Shown here piece after piece: positions 47,819-56,574 of a stretch of DNA of 64,000 nt. The position numbers were made by a program, and so were the translations under genes. How positions within the stretch are numbered: position 1 is the first letter of the stretch; the number at the start of each line of letters is the position of its first letter. Under the pieces are notes generated by a model. It was not told the DNA's origin and made no database searches. It was given only the letters and a program-made list of their open reading frames with translations. This DNA comes from Halomonas litopenaei (GTDB lineage: Bacteria > Pseudomonadota > Gammaproteobacteria > Pseudomonadales > Halomonadaceae): NCBI RefSeq assembly GCF_003045775.1, contig NZ_PXNS01000001.1:948111-1012110 (forward strand). The letters are read 5' to 3'.

Positions 47819-48135
47819 GCGGTCTCTCCTTTTCCGTCTCGGGGATCCCTGTTTCCAGCAGGGATGGGCGCTTGTCACCCGCGCCTTGCTGACCATGCTA
47901 ACGAATCAGCACAGCAGCACAAGAGTAGCGTACCGGCGACGGGGGGTGTCGCAGACAGGAGACGGCAGGCAAGGGATGGTAAACAAGAGCCGGCAGATAA
48001 GCGACAGCAGACGAGGGGCGCACCAAGCGGGAGGCAGGTGCCGGCAGACTAGCGATGCAGGTGGCGGGACCATCGATCGGCCATCAGTGCCCGTGGGGCA
48101 GTGATGGCCGGTCGATGAATCCGCTCAGCGAAGCG
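47819..48135. other. Intergenic region between lipoprotein gene and mgtE
   Basis: 317 bases without a gene. It carries a large hairpin at 48071-48117 near the end of mgtE and G/A-rich sequence upstream of the lipoprotein start. Nothing else is recognised. Confidence 0.55.
48071..48117 (-). terminator. Large hairpin after mgtE
   Basis: 22-bp arms (48071-48092 and 48096-48117) pair with one mismatch and one G-T wobble around a three-base loop. It lies 19 bases beyond the mgtE stop on the minus strand, with no T-run. Confidence 0.6.
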
Positions 48136-49488
48136 CTACAGCAGGAAGATCGTCGCCAGGCCGAGGAAGGACATGAAGCCGATCACGTCGGTGACGGTGG
48201 TCAGAATGACCGAGCCGGACAGCGCTGGATCGATGTTCATGCGCTTGAGCACGAGGGGAATCACGATGCCGCAGACCCCGGCGGCCAGCATGTTGATGAC
48301 CAGGGCGGCGGCGATGATCACGCCGATCGCCACGCTCTTGAACCAGAGCACCGCCAGCACCGCCACCACCAGTGCCCAGACGACACCGTTGAGCAGGGCA
48401 ATGCCGACCTCCTTGCGCAGCAGCCAGTTGCTGTTGGTCTTGCTGATCTGGCCAAGGGCGAGGCCACGAATGGCCAGGGTCAGGGTCTGGCTGCCGGCGA
48501 TGCCGCCCATGCTGGCGACGATCGGCATCAGTACCGCCAGCGCCACCACCTTCTCCAGGGCATCCTCGAACTGACCGATGACCCAGGCGGCGAGAAAGGC
48601 GGTCAGCAGGTTGATGCCGAGCCATACCGCACGACGCTTGGCGCTGGGTAACACCGGCGCGAACAGGTCTTCCTCCTCGTCGAGGCCGGCCATGTTCATC
48701 AGCGCCTGTTCGGAGTTCTCTTGGATGACGTCGACGATATCGTCGATGACGATACGGCCGATCAACATGCCGTCGTTGTCCACCACCGGGGCCGACGTCA
48801 GGTCGTGGGTCTGGAACAGGGTGGCCACGTCGCGGGACTTCATGTCGCCCTGGATGACGTCGACGTCGGCGTCCATCAGCTCCGCCACCGAGGTCTCCTG
48901 ATCATGGGAAACCAGCCGGGCCAGCGGCAGCACGCCGACGAAGTGGCCGATGCGGTCCACCACCATCAGGTTGTCGGTGTTGTCCGGGATCGACTCCTTC
49001 CAGCGCAGAAAGCGCTGCACCGTCTCGAGGGTGACGTCGGAGCGCACCCCGATGGCGTCGGTGCGCATCAGGCGCCCGGCGCTGTCTTCCTCGAACGACA
49101 GGGTCTCCTGCAGACGAGTGCGCTGCATCTCGTCCATGGTGCGCAGCATGTCCTCGGCCACCTGCTTGGGCAGGTCCTCGAACAGCTCTGCCAGGTCGGC
49201 GGTGTCCAGGCTTGCCGTGGCGGCGACGATCTCCTCGGGGTCCATGTCCTCGAGCAGGGTGCTGCGCACCTCGTCATGGACGTGCAGCAGGACTTCGCCG
49301 TCGTCCTCCGCTGGTACCTGTTCCCATAGCCTGATGCGCTCGCTCAGCGGCAGCGATTCGAGCAGCAGGGCGACCTCGGCGGGTTCGAGATCCTCCAGGG
49401 CCTCGGAGACCTCCTGGGGGTTCTCGTCTTCCAGGGCCAGGTGGATGCGCGACAGCTGGCTTTCAAACGTCTCGGTCACTTCTGTCAT
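48136..49488 (-). CDS. mgtE: Magnesium transporter MgtE
   Basis: 450-aa MgtE-type magnesium channel. An N-terminal helical domain (ESQLSRIHLALEDENPQEVSEAL region), two CBS domains in about residues 130-265, and a C-terminal five-helix membrane domain are visible. The pore-lining stretch GSQTLTLAIRGLALGQI is characteristic. The ATG at 49488 follows GGGAGGG and is better than one 25 codons upstream. It is divergent from the ferritin-like gene across about 100 bases, so both could share a control region. Confidence 0.94.
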   Translation of the reverse strand: MTEVTETFESQLSRIHLALEDENPQEVSEALEDLEPAEVALLLESLPLSERIRLWEQVPAEDDGEVLLHVHDEVRSTLLEDMDPEEIVAATASLDTADLAELFEDLPKQVAEDMLRTMDEMQRTRLQETLSFEEDSAGRLMRTDAIGVRSDVTLETVQRFLRWKESIPDNTDNLMVVDRIGHFVGVLPLARLVSHDQETSVAELMDADVDVIQGDMKSRDVATLFQTHDLTSAPVVDNDGMLIGRIVIDDIVDVIQENSEQALMNMAGLDEEEDLFAPVLPSAKRRAVWLGINLLTAFLAAWVIGQFEDALEKVVALAVLMPIVASMGGIAGSQTLTLAIRGLALGQISKTNSNWLLRKEVGIALLNGVVWALVVAVLAVLWFKSVAIGVIIAAALVINMLAAGVCGIVIPLVLKRMNIDPALSGSVILTTVTDVIGFMSFLGLATIFLL

Positions 49489-49589
49489 GGGCCCTCCCGG
49501 CATATGTCGCTGACTGACAAGACAACGATCGTGTCCTACGTTGATGGAGTTAGTAGAACACAACTATTTACAAAGAAAAGGAGTGGCGA

Positions 49590-49880
49590 ATGGCTGGATC
49601 GAGCGAGGGCTACCACGAACCGGTGGAAGAGTTGACGGCGCAGACCCGGGATTATCATCGCGCCATCGTGTCGTTGATGGAGGAACTGGAGGCAGTCGAC
49701 TGGTACAACCAGCGAGTTGACGCCTGTCAGGACGAAGATCTACGCAAGATCCTCGAACATAACCGTGATGAGGAAAAGGAGCACGCGGCCATGACCCTGG
49801 AGTGGCTGCGCCGCAAGGATCCCGCCATGGACAAGTATCTACGCGAGTTTCTGTTTACCGAAGGGGACATTGGACACTGA
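49590..49880 (+). CDS. Encapsulated ferritin (EncFtn) family protein without targeting peptide
   Basis: 96-aa ferritin-like protein. It closely matches the encapsulated ferritin of Rhodospirillum rubrum: HRAIVSLMEELEAVDWYNQRVDA and HNRDEEKEHAAMTLEWLRR. The ferroxidase ligands E32, E62 and H65, with W38 and Y39, fall at the same numbers as in the described enzyme. AAGGAG lies just before the ATG. The protein ends at FLFTEGDIGH; the C-terminal encapsulation peptide seen in cargo proteins is missing, and no encapsulin shell gene adjoins it (pyrD follows). It may act as a free decameric ferroxidase. It is divergent from mgtE. Confidence 0.85.
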   Translation: MAGSSEGYHEPVEELTAQTRDYHRAIVSLMEELEAVDWYNQRVDACQDEDLRKILEHNRDEEKEHAAMTLEWLRRKDPAMDKYLREFLFTEGDIGH

Positions 49881-50008
49881 CGACCTGGGATGAAAGCCCG
49901 TTTGGGCAAAACGGCTGAGGTCTGATTCAGGAAGTCGTCGTGGCGTCGCGGCTGCGCTATACTCGCGCCCGGCCGCGCGCCCTCGTCCTTTTTCGCCTCG
50001 GAGACGCC

Positions 50009-51025
50009 ATGTACGATCTCGCCCGCTCCCTGTTGTTTCGCCTGGATCCCGAACGGGCCCACGGCCTGTCCTTGACGTCGCTGGACTGGGCGGCGCGCGT
50101 GAAGGCGACGCGGTTGCTGGCAGGTGCCCGCGTGGACGATCCGGTCAACGTGATGGGCTTGAGCTTCCCCAACCGTATCGGCCTGGCGGCGGGGCTCGAC
50201 AAGAACGCCGATCACCTCGACGCCCTGGGGGCGCTGGGCTTCGGCTTCGTCGAGGTCGGCACCGTGACCCCCAGGGCCCAGTCCGGCAACCCCAAGCCCC
50301 GGCTGTTCCGCCTGCCCGAGCGTGGCGCCATCATCAATCGCATGGGGTTCAACAACCTCGGCGTGGATCACCTGGTGGAGCAGGTAAAGGCCAGCCGCTA
50401 CCGCGGGGTGATCGGCATCAATATCGGCAAGAACCTGACCACCTCGGTGGAGGACGCCGGTGACGACTACCTTTACTGCCTGGAGCGGGTTCACGCTCAC
50501 GCCGACTACGTGGCGGTCAATATCTCGTCACCGAATACTCCGGGGCTACGCAACCTGCAGTTCGGCGACCACCTCGATGAGTTGCTCGGACGCCTGCGCT
50601 CGACAGGCACTCGCCTCGATGAACAGAGTGGGCGTCGTGTGCCGCTGGCGGTAAAGATCGCCCCGGACATGGACGAGGAAGAGGTCGTTCTGGTGGCGCG
50701 GGCGCTGGCGGACAATGGCATCGACGCGGTGATTGCCACCAACACCACGGTATCCCGTGAAGCGGTGCAAGGGCTTGCGCACGCCGATGAGCAGGGCGGA
50801 CTGTCGGGTTGCCCGGTGTTCGATGCCTCCAACCTTGTGATCGAGCGGCTGCGCCAGGCGTTGCCCGACATGCCGATCATCGGCGTCGGCGGCGTCGACA
50901 GTGGCCAGGCGGCGGTGGCCAAGCGTCAGGCAGGGGCGGATCTGGTGCAGGTGTATTCGGGCTTTATCTACCGCGGACCGGGGCTGGTCCGGGAGTGCGC
51001 CAGGGCGCTGGCGTCGGCGCGCTGA
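50009..51025 (+). CDS. pyrD: Dihydroorotate dehydrogenase (quinone), class 2
   Basis: 338-aa membrane-associated flavoenzyme of pyrimidine synthesis that passes electrons to quinone. The N-terminal DLARSLLFRLDPERAH helix is typical of the class 2 membrane anchor. The FMN and substrate region GLAAGLDKNADHLDALG, RMGFNNLG and NISSPNTPGL with the catalytic Ser (about 174) are clear. The ATG at 50009 has GGAG upstream and gives nearly the E. coli length (336 aa); a longer in-frame start 23 codons earlier is rejected. It is convergent with rmf. Confidence 0.96.
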   Translation: MYDLARSLLFRLDPERAHGLSLTSLDWAARVKATRLLAGARVDDPVNVMGLSFPNRIGLAAGLDKNADHLDALGALGFGFVEVGTVTPRAQSGNPKPRLFRLPERGAIINRMGFNNLGVDHLVEQVKASRYRGVIGINIGKNLTTSVEDAGDDYLYCLERVHAHADYVAVNISSPNTPGLRNLQFGDHLDELLGRLRSTGTRLDEQSGRRVPLAVKIAPDMDEEEVVLVARALADNGIDAVIATNTTVSREAVQGLAHADEQGGLSGCPVFDASNLVIERLRQALPDMPIIGVGGVDSGQAAVAKRQAGADLVQVYSGFIYRGPGLVRECARALASAR

Positions 51026-51041
51026 AAGGGCGGGCAGCAAA

Positions 51042-51070
51042 AAGCCCATGGCGTCTTGTGCCATGGGCTT
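51042..51070 (-). terminator. Terminator for rmf
   Basis: Perfect 11-bp stem AAGCCCATGGC/GCCATGGGCTT with a seven-base loop. On the minus strand a run of T follows the stem, so it ends the rmf transcript; it may also slow pyrD readthrough. Confidence 0.8.
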
Positions 51071-51106
51071 GGCGGGTCTTTCCTTTACCTCGACAGTACT
51101 GCGTTA

Positions 51107-51313
51107 TCAGAGCACCATGGGGTTCTTGTGAATGCCGGACACTCCCGTCATGCCCGACCACTGGTCCCCACGACCTTCACGCCAACCGCTCATCCAGTAT
51201 TCCCGTAGATTGATGTCCTGGCTGGGGCAGTCATCGCGGGATCTACCCGAGAGACCGGCCTTGTAGCCATGTACATAGGCACGCTGGAAGCGATCACGTT
51301 TCTGTCGTTTCAT
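51107..51313 (-). CDS. rmf: Ribosome modulation factor
   Basis: 68-aa basic protein that dimerises ribosomes into inactive 100S particles in stationary phase. The N-terminus MKRQKRDRFQRAYVHGYKAGLSGRS is close to E. coli RMF, and the WMSGWREGR end also matches. GAGG lies before the ATG at 51313; upstream in-frame codons are not part of it. It is slightly longer than the 55-aa E. coli protein because of an extended C-terminal tail. The growth-phase promoter probably lies in the AT-rich gap up to rlmKL. Confidence 0.95.
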   Translation of the reverse strand: MKRQKRDRFQRAYVHGYKAGLSGRSRDDCPSQDINLREYWMSGWREGRGDQWSGMTGVSGIHKNPMVL

Positions 51314-51609
51314 GGGTCTACCTCGTGACAAAGGTACCAATCTGACCTGCCCCTGCGGGAAATTCGGGGGATGCAAGCGGCAGGCCCGTGATGCCCAAGC
51401 CCTGCGATGTGCAGGCTCTCCCGAGTCGCACGAAATGAAGGCTTGTTGACAGGGACACATGTGTCGTATCTCGTAGCTACCATTCCATTGATAGCGTAAG
51501 CCGCTCGGCATTGTCGACTGTTGTTTTGTAACAACCTGTTCACCTTGTCGTCATGAAATGGTTAACCGAATAATGGCTTTCGCAGTCATCATTAATGTAG
51601 GAGAAGCAA
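51314..51609. promoter_or_regulatory. Divergent region between rmf and rlmKL
   Basis: About 300 bases, AT-richer than its surroundings, with a 6-4-6 palindrome GTTGTT-TTGT-AACAAC at 51520-51535. No gene is seen. Promoters for both divergent genes must lie here. Confidence 0.5.
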
Positions 51610-53916
51610 GTGCCTGAGAAGCTTGACCTTCTGGCAACCTGTCCACGGGGCATCGAACAACTGTTAGCCGACGAGCTAGTCACATTCGGCTTGACACCGG
51701 GCAAGACCACCGTGGCAGGCGTGAACGCCGAGGGCGATCTCGAGGGTGCCTACCGGGCCTGTCTGTGGTCGCGCCTGGCCAACAGGGTCATCCTGTGTCT
51801 GTCGCGAACGGAAGGCGTCGAAACGCCGGATGCCCTGCACGATGCCGCCGCCGCCGTCGACTGGCAGCGCCATCTGCCTGCCGGTGCCACCATCGCGGTG
51901 GACTTTCATGGTCGCAGTGACGAGATTCGACATACCCGCTTCGGCGCCCAGACGGTCAAGGATGGCGTGGTCGACCGTCTTGGTGCGGCCGGCCAGGCGC
52001 GTCCCGATGTCGACGTCCGTAATCCCGACGTGCGCCTGTATGCCCACCTGCACCGTGGCCGCTTGACGCTGGGCATCGACCTGTCCGGCGACAGCCTGCA
52101 CCGGCGCGGCTATCGTCGCGATACCGGCCACGCCCCGCTCAAGGAAAACCTGGCGGCGGCGCTGCTGGTGCGCGCCGGCTGGCCGGAGTTGGCCAAGCAG
52201 GGCGCGCCGCTGGTTGACCCCATGTGTGGCTCGGGCACGCTGTTGATCGAGGCCGCGCTGATGGCCGCCGACATGGCGCCCAACCTGAACCGGGAGCGCT
52301 TCGGCTTTGCCCGCTGGGCCGGCCACGACCCGGCGCTGTGGCGCGAGGTCCTGCGCGAGGCCGAGGCCCGGGCGAGCATCGGACGAAAACGCGCGCGCTC
52401 GGTGATCTTTGGCTTCGACCAGAGCCCGCCGGCGCTGTCGGCGGCCAAGACCAACGCCATGCGCGCCGGCATCCCGGCGCTGATCCACCTCGATGGCGCC
52501 AGCGTGCATCGCCTGGCGCGGCCGCGGGTGCTCGACCCCGAGCTTGCGGGGCTGGTGATCAGCAACCCGCCTTACGGCGAGCGTATCGGCGAGCTGCCGG
52601 AGCTGGTGCGGCTCTATTCGGACCTGGGCGAGCGGCTCAAGGCCGACTTCGGTGGCTGGCGCCTGGCGCTGTTCACCGGCAATCCGGACCTTGGCCACCG
52701 TCTCGGCATGCGCGCCCACAAGCAGTACGCGCTGAGAAACGGCCCGCTCGAGGCCAAGCTGTTGCTGATCGATATCGCACGCCGCGATGGCCAGAGCCAG
52801 AACCAGAACCAGGATCAGAACCGGGATCGGAGCCAGGGTCGCGGCCATGACGGTGAGGCGACGTCGACGGTCGACGGCCAGGCCAGCCCGGCCACCGGGG
52901 CAGGTGAAGGGGCGGCGTCCTCCGATACCCAGGCAACATCCACGGCACCTCGTAGCGAGGGCGCCCAGATGTTTGCCAACCGTCTGGAAAAGAACCAGAA
53001 GAAGCTGCGCAAGTGGCTCAAGCGCAGCGGCGAGAGCTGCTATCGGCTGTACGACGCCGACATGCCCGAGTATGCCCTGGCCATCGATGTCTACGGCGAT
53101 CACGTCCACGTCCAGGAGTACGCCGCGCCCAAGTCCATCGACCCGTCCCAGGCCCAGCGGCGTCTGTTCGATGCCCTCGGGGTGATTCCCGAGGTGCTGG
53201 AAGTGGACCCCGGCAAGGTGGTGATCAAGCGGCGCAAGCGTCAGCAGGGCAAGTCCCAGTACGAGAAGCAGGGGCGCAGCGGCCAGCGCTTCCAGGTCAC
53301 CGAAGGTCGCGCGACGCTATGGGTCAACCTGCGTGACTATCTGGACACCGGGCTGTTTCTCGATCATCGCCCGGTGCGCCGTATGCTCGGCGAGATGGCT
53401 GCCGGCAAGCGCTTTCTCAACCTGTTCTGCTACACCGCCACGGCCACGGTGCAGGCAGCGCTCGGCAGCGAGGCCGAGGGCGGCGCCAGTGACAGTGTCA
53501 GCGTCGACATGTCCAACACCTACCTGGAGTGGGCGCGGGACAATTTCGCGCTCAACCGGCTCGACCCGTCGCGCCACCGGGTGGTGCGCGACGACTGCCT
53601 GCGCTGGCTGGAGACCGCAGGCGGCGAGTTCGACCTGATCTTCATGGACCCGCCGACCTTCTCCAACTCCAAGAAGATGGAAGACACCCTGGATGTCCAG
53701 CGGGACCATCCGCGCCTGGTGCGCCTGGCCATGGCTCGGCTGGCGCCGGGCGGTACCCTGGTGTTCTCCAACAACCAGCGGCGCTTTCAGATGGATGACG
53801 AGCTTGCCGTCGACTTCGAGGTCAAGGACATCTCGCGTCAGACCTTCGACCCTGACTTCAGCCGCCGGCCGGACCTGCACCACTGCTTCCTCATCCGCCA
53901 TCGGCAGGCGTCGTGA
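51610..53916 (+). CDS. rlmKL: Bifunctional 23S rRNA methyltransferase RlmKL
   Basis: 768-aa fused enzyme making m2G2445 and m7G2069 in 23S rRNA. An N-terminal THUMP region is followed by the RlmL methylase domain with NPPYGERIG (Asn about 319), and the C-terminal RlmK domain has SAM motif LNLFCYTATATVQA and MDPPTFSNS (Asp about 680). The start is GTG behind AGGAGA. Residues about 394-455 form a Q/N/D/R- and then A/S/T-rich low-complexity linker between the two domains, longer than in E. coli (702 aa). Confidence 0.95.
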   Translation: MPEKLDLLATCPRGIEQLLADELVTFGLTPGKTTVAGVNAEGDLEGAYRACLWSRLANRVILCLSRTEGVETPDALHDAAAAVDWQRHLPAGATIAVDFHGRSDEIRHTRFGAQTVKDGVVDRLGAAGQARPDVDVRNPDVRLYAHLHRGRLTLGIDLSGDSLHRRGYRRDTGHAPLKENLAAALLVRAGWPELAKQGAPLVDPMCGSGTLLIEAALMAADMAPNLNRERFGFARWAGHDPALWREVLREAEARASIGRKRARSVIFGFDQSPPALSAAKTNAMRAGIPALIHLDGASVHRLARPRVLDPELAGLVISNPPYGERIGELPELVRLYSDLGERLKADFGGWRLALFTGNPDLGHRLGMRAHKQYALRNGPLEAKLLLIDIARRDGQSQNQNQDQNRDRSQGRGHDGEATSTVDGQASPATGAGEGAASSDTQATSTAPRSEGAQMFANRLEKNQKKLRKWLKRSGESCYRLYDADMPEYALAIDVYGDHVHVQEYAAPKSIDPSQAQRRLFDALGVIPEVLEVDPGKVVIKRRKRQQGKSQYEKQGRSGQRFQVTEGRATLWVNLRDYLDTGLFLDHRPVRRMLGEMAAGKRFLNLFCYTATATVQAALGSEAEGGASDSVSVDMSNTYLEWARDNFALNRLDPSRHRVVRDDCLRWLETAGGEFDLIFMDPPTFSNSKKMEDTLDVQRDHPRLVRLAMARLAPGGTLVFSNNQRRFQMDDELAVDFEVKDISRQTFDPDFSRRPDLHHCFLIRHRQAS

Positions 53917-54275
53917 TGGTGCTGACGCTCTACACCACCCTGGGCTGCCATCTGTGCGAGCAGATGGAAGCCCTGGTGCGTGCCCTTGCCCGGGTGGAGT
54001 TCACCATCGAGCGTATCGAGATCAGCGAAGACGACACCCTGCTTCGCCGGTACGGCGAGAGGATCCCGGTGCTGATCGACGCTGAACGTCCCGATGACGT
54101 CCTGGAGGGGCGGGTGGAGCCCGACGCCGTCGTGCGCTGGCTGGCGACACGCGGGTGGTTGAGCGAGCAAGCGGTCGCTGTGCAAGCCGAAGCGGACTCG
54201 GCGAGCCAGGGGAGGGAGGCTCCCGCAGTAACAGCGACCCGGGTGAAAGGACGCCGCGTCTTCGGCAAGCTCTGA
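53916..54275 (+). CDS. Glutaredoxin-like family protein
   Basis: 119-aa thioredoxin-fold protein with a C-x2-C site near the N-terminus (LGCHLCEQM) and IPVLID corresponding to the cis-Pro strand. These match the glutaredoxin-like DUF836 type. A nonconserved Ala/Glu-rich tail follows from about residue 88. The ATG overlaps the rlmKL TGA (TGATG), implying coupling; a GTG one codon earlier is also possible. Probable role in thiol reduction or sensing, target unknown. Confidence 0.82.
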   Translation: MVLTLYTTLGCHLCEQMEALVRALARVEFTIERIEISEDDTLLRRYGERIPVLIDAERPDDVLEGRVEPDAVVRWLATRGWLSEQAVAVQAEADSASQGREAPAVTATRVKGRRVFGKL

Positions 54276-54366
54276 ACGGGTGCCGGGATGGCTGTAGGAT
54301 GACTGTAACAAGGGCTATGTCGAGAGCGCCCGTGGTGGTGGCCTCGTCGCCATGGCGGCCACCGCG

Positions 54367-54717
54367 TTAGCGGCGGGTCGCCAGGGCAGCCGCCAGCTCT
54401 CGCTGGTAGGCCTCGAGATGTGACGTCGGCTCCTCGTCAAGACGCCCCAGTGCCACCGCCAGTTCGAAGAAGCCAGGGCCCGGCAGTTGGGGTGCCTGGC
54501 GGCTGACCACCAGGGCGGCGATCAGCGGTCGTTCGGCCGCGACGTCCTCGCGCATGGTGATTTCCAGGGCTTCGGCCACCCGGCGGATGGTGCGTGGCGG
54601 GGTGAGTCCGAGGGCCTCGGCGGCCTGCTGGTAGGTGATCGGCAGGGCGCTGTCGGGCAGGCTCTCCAGCAGGGCACGCAGTCGGGGAGCCAGGCTGGCA
54701 GGGGAGGTGTCCGCCAT
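54367..54717 (-). CDS. Conserved hypothetical protein
   Basis: 116-aa protein whose pattern (ITYQQAAEALGLTPPRTIRRVAEALE, then RPLIAALVVSRQAPQLPGPGFF) occurs in a family of uncharacterised proteobacterial proteins. A helix-turn-helix-like segment may lie around residues 27-50. It begins two bases after the WGR-like gene stop, so the two are one operon. Function unknown. Confidence 0.68.
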   Translation of the reverse strand: MADTSPASLAPRLRALLESLPDSALPITYQQAAEALGLTPPRTIRRVAEALEITMREDVAAERPLIAALVVSRQAPQLPGPGFFELAVALGRLDEEPTSHLEAYQRELAAALATRR

Positions 54718-54719
54718 GT

Positions 54720-55001
54720 TCAGTGGCCGTCCAGCAGTGACAGTTGCCCCATGGCCTCACGGCCTTCCGGGCTATGGTCGTCGGCTTCCAGGACCTTGGT
54801 GAAACCTCGCGATCCGAGGATGGTCTTCTCGTCTTCCAGCCACATCATGGCCTGACCGTAGTCATCGGCCAGCTGATGCTTGAGCCCGCCGAACTGGGTA
54901 CCGATCTGGCCCCAGGCACGGCTGAAGATCCAGTCGCCGAACATGTCCTGGTGCACGTGCACGAGGACATAGTCATGGTCGGTTTCCCAGCGGACGATCA
55001 C
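54720..55001 (-). CDS. Small WGR-like domain protein
   Basis: 93-aa protein that resembles a stand-alone WGR domain: YVLVHVHQDMFGDWIFSRAWGQIG, with WG-Q-IG in place of WGRIG, and a C-terminal helix-rich part (DEKTILGSRGFTKV). WGR domains bind DNA or nucleic-acid-linked partners, as in PARPs. The GTG at 55001 is preferred because GGGAG is six bases before it. It is the first gene of a two-gene operon. Domain assignment is by pattern only. Confidence 0.6.
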   Translation of the reverse strand: MIVRWETDHDYVLVHVHQDMFGDWIFSRAWGQIGTQFGGLKHQLADDYGQAMMWLEDEKTILGSRGFTKVLEADDHSPEGREAMGQLSLLDGH

Positions 55002-55187
55002 GGCGACTCCCGTCATATCACTTGGTGGCTACGGAGGGCGGGCGCCGGCTCCGTGTCTGGAAACGCTGATAAAGCCTTTGCAGTGTTTCCATTATGGTTA
55101 TCATGGGCATTGTAAGCCCTTGAGGCTAATCCACAAATAGCCCGGTTGCATGACCGGGAGCCCGATACCTGCGACCCGGGGAGCCCC

Positions 55188-56372
55188 ATGAAGATTCTTG
55201 TCGATGCCAACGTGCCCGCCGCCGATGCCTGCTTTGCGCCGCTTGGCCAGGTCAGCCGTCGGCCGGGGCGCGAGATCGACGCCGACAGCCTGGCCGATGT
55301 GGATGCCCTGGTGATTCGCTCGATTACGCGTCTCGACGCCGATTTGATCGAGGCCGCCAAGGCCAAGGGCTCGCCGCTGTCTTTCGTCGGCAGTTGCACC
55401 ATTGGCACCGACCACGTCGACCAGGCCGCCCTGGCGCGCCATGCCATCACCTTCGCAAGCGCCCCTGGCTGCAATGCCGAGCCGGTGGTGGACTACGTGC
55501 TGTCGGCGTTGATGCTGGCCTGCGAGCGTCGTGGTCAGTCGCTGCTCGAGCGTCGCGTGGGTATCGTCGGCGTCGGCAATGTAGGCGGCCGGCTGGCGGC
55601 CCGTCTGGCTGCCATGGGCATCGAGCACCGGCTGTGCGACCCACCAAGGGCAGAGAGAGAAGCCGGCAGCAGAGCCGGTGACGAGAACGGCCAGGACTTT
55701 GTCGAGCTGGACGCCCTGATCGACAGCTGCGACGTGCTGTGCCTGCATACCCCGCTGGTGCGCGAGGGACGCCACGCTACTCGCCACCTGCTCGACGCCC
55801 GGCGCATCGAGGCGCTGGCGCCCGGTACGCTGCTGCTCAATGCCGGACGTGGCGACTGCGTCGACGGTCAGGCGCTGAGCCGACGCCTGGCTCGCGGTGA
55901 TGACCTCGCCGCACTGCTCGACGTGTGGGAGGAAGAGCCCTCCATCGACCAGGTACTGGCGCACCAGGTCGCCCTGGCCACGCCCCATATCGCGGGGCAT
56001 AGCCTGGACGGCAAGCTGCGCGGTACCCATCAGATCCATCAGGCGCTGGTGGCCCACCTGGGGCTGGGGGAAAGGGTTTCCCTCGCGGAGCTGCTGCCCG
56101 CTCCCGCGTTGTCACGCCTGGTGCTCGATGGCGGCCTGTCGCCGGAGGAGGCGCTGGCGCTTTGCATGCGGGCGGTGTATGACCCGCGGCGCGATCATGA
56201 TCGACTGCTGCGAGCCATGGCCGTCGATGACCCGGGCAAGGGCTTTGATCAGTGTCGGGCGAGTTATCCGCTGCGTCGTGAGTTTTCGACCCTGACGCTG
56301 GAGCTTGTCGGCCAGGCGCAGGAGCTGGCGCCCCTGCTGTCCGGGGCCGGCTTTCAAGTGGACTGCCGCTGA
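55188..56372 (+). CDS. pdxB: Erythronate-4-phosphate dehydrogenase
   Basis: 394-aa NAD-dependent D-2-hydroxyacid dehydrogenase of the DXP-dependent vitamin B6 pathway. NAD-binding GVGNVGG starts at residue 128; the catalytic Arg/Glu/His region follows, with ATPHIAGHSLDGKLRGT typical of PdxB. A C-terminal domain extends beyond residue 290 as in PdxB. The ATG at 55188 has GGGGAG in front and is better than a longer frame. Its stop lies within a triplicated 18-bp sequence. A hairpin follows. Confidence 0.94.
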   Translation: MKILVDANVPAADACFAPLGQVSRRPGREIDADSLADVDALVIRSITRLDADLIEAAKAKGSPLSFVGSCTIGTDHVDQAALARHAITFASAPGCNAEPVVDYVLSALMLACERRGQSLLERRVGIVGVGNVGGRLAARLAAMGIEHRLCDPPRAEREAGSRAGDENGQDFVELDALIDSCDVLCLHTPLVREGRHATRHLLDARRIEALAPGTLLLNAGRGDCVDGQALSRRLARGDDLAALLDVWEEEPSIDQVLAHQVALATPHIAGHSLDGKLRGTHQIHQALVAHLGLGERVSLAELLPAPALSRLVLDGGLSPEEALALCMRAVYDPRRDHDRLLRAMAVDDPGKGFDQCRASYPLRREFSTLTLELVGQAQELAPLLSGAGFQVDCR

Positions 56373-56422
56373 CTCAGACGGCACCGCTGACACAGACGGC
56401 ACCTGCTGACACAGACGGTACC
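56368..56422 (+). repeat. Three 18-bp direct repeats at the pdxB stop codon
   Basis: Copies of GCTGACNCAGACGGNACC occur at 56368-56385, 56386-56403 and 56405-56422. The first includes the pdxB stop TGA (56370-56372), and each copy carries a similar TGA. Confidence 0.7.
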
Positions 56423-56463
56423 GCCGCCCAAGTGGTCTTGCCCGACCAGCTGCATGGACACCC

Positions 56464-56494
56464 CAAGGGCCCGACGCCATGCGCCGGGCCCTTG
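56464..56494. terminator. Hairpin between pdxB and ggt
   Basis: 10-bp stem CAAGGGCCCG/CGGGCCCTTG with an 11-base centre, located between two converging genes. It could end transcription of both. Confidence 0.65.
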
Positions 56495-56574
56495 TCTGTT
56501 GGGGCGGACACCCTCTACTGCGACTTCCATCGTGTGTTGCGGCCAAGTCTTGGCGTTGCCTGGGTGTCAGCAGG

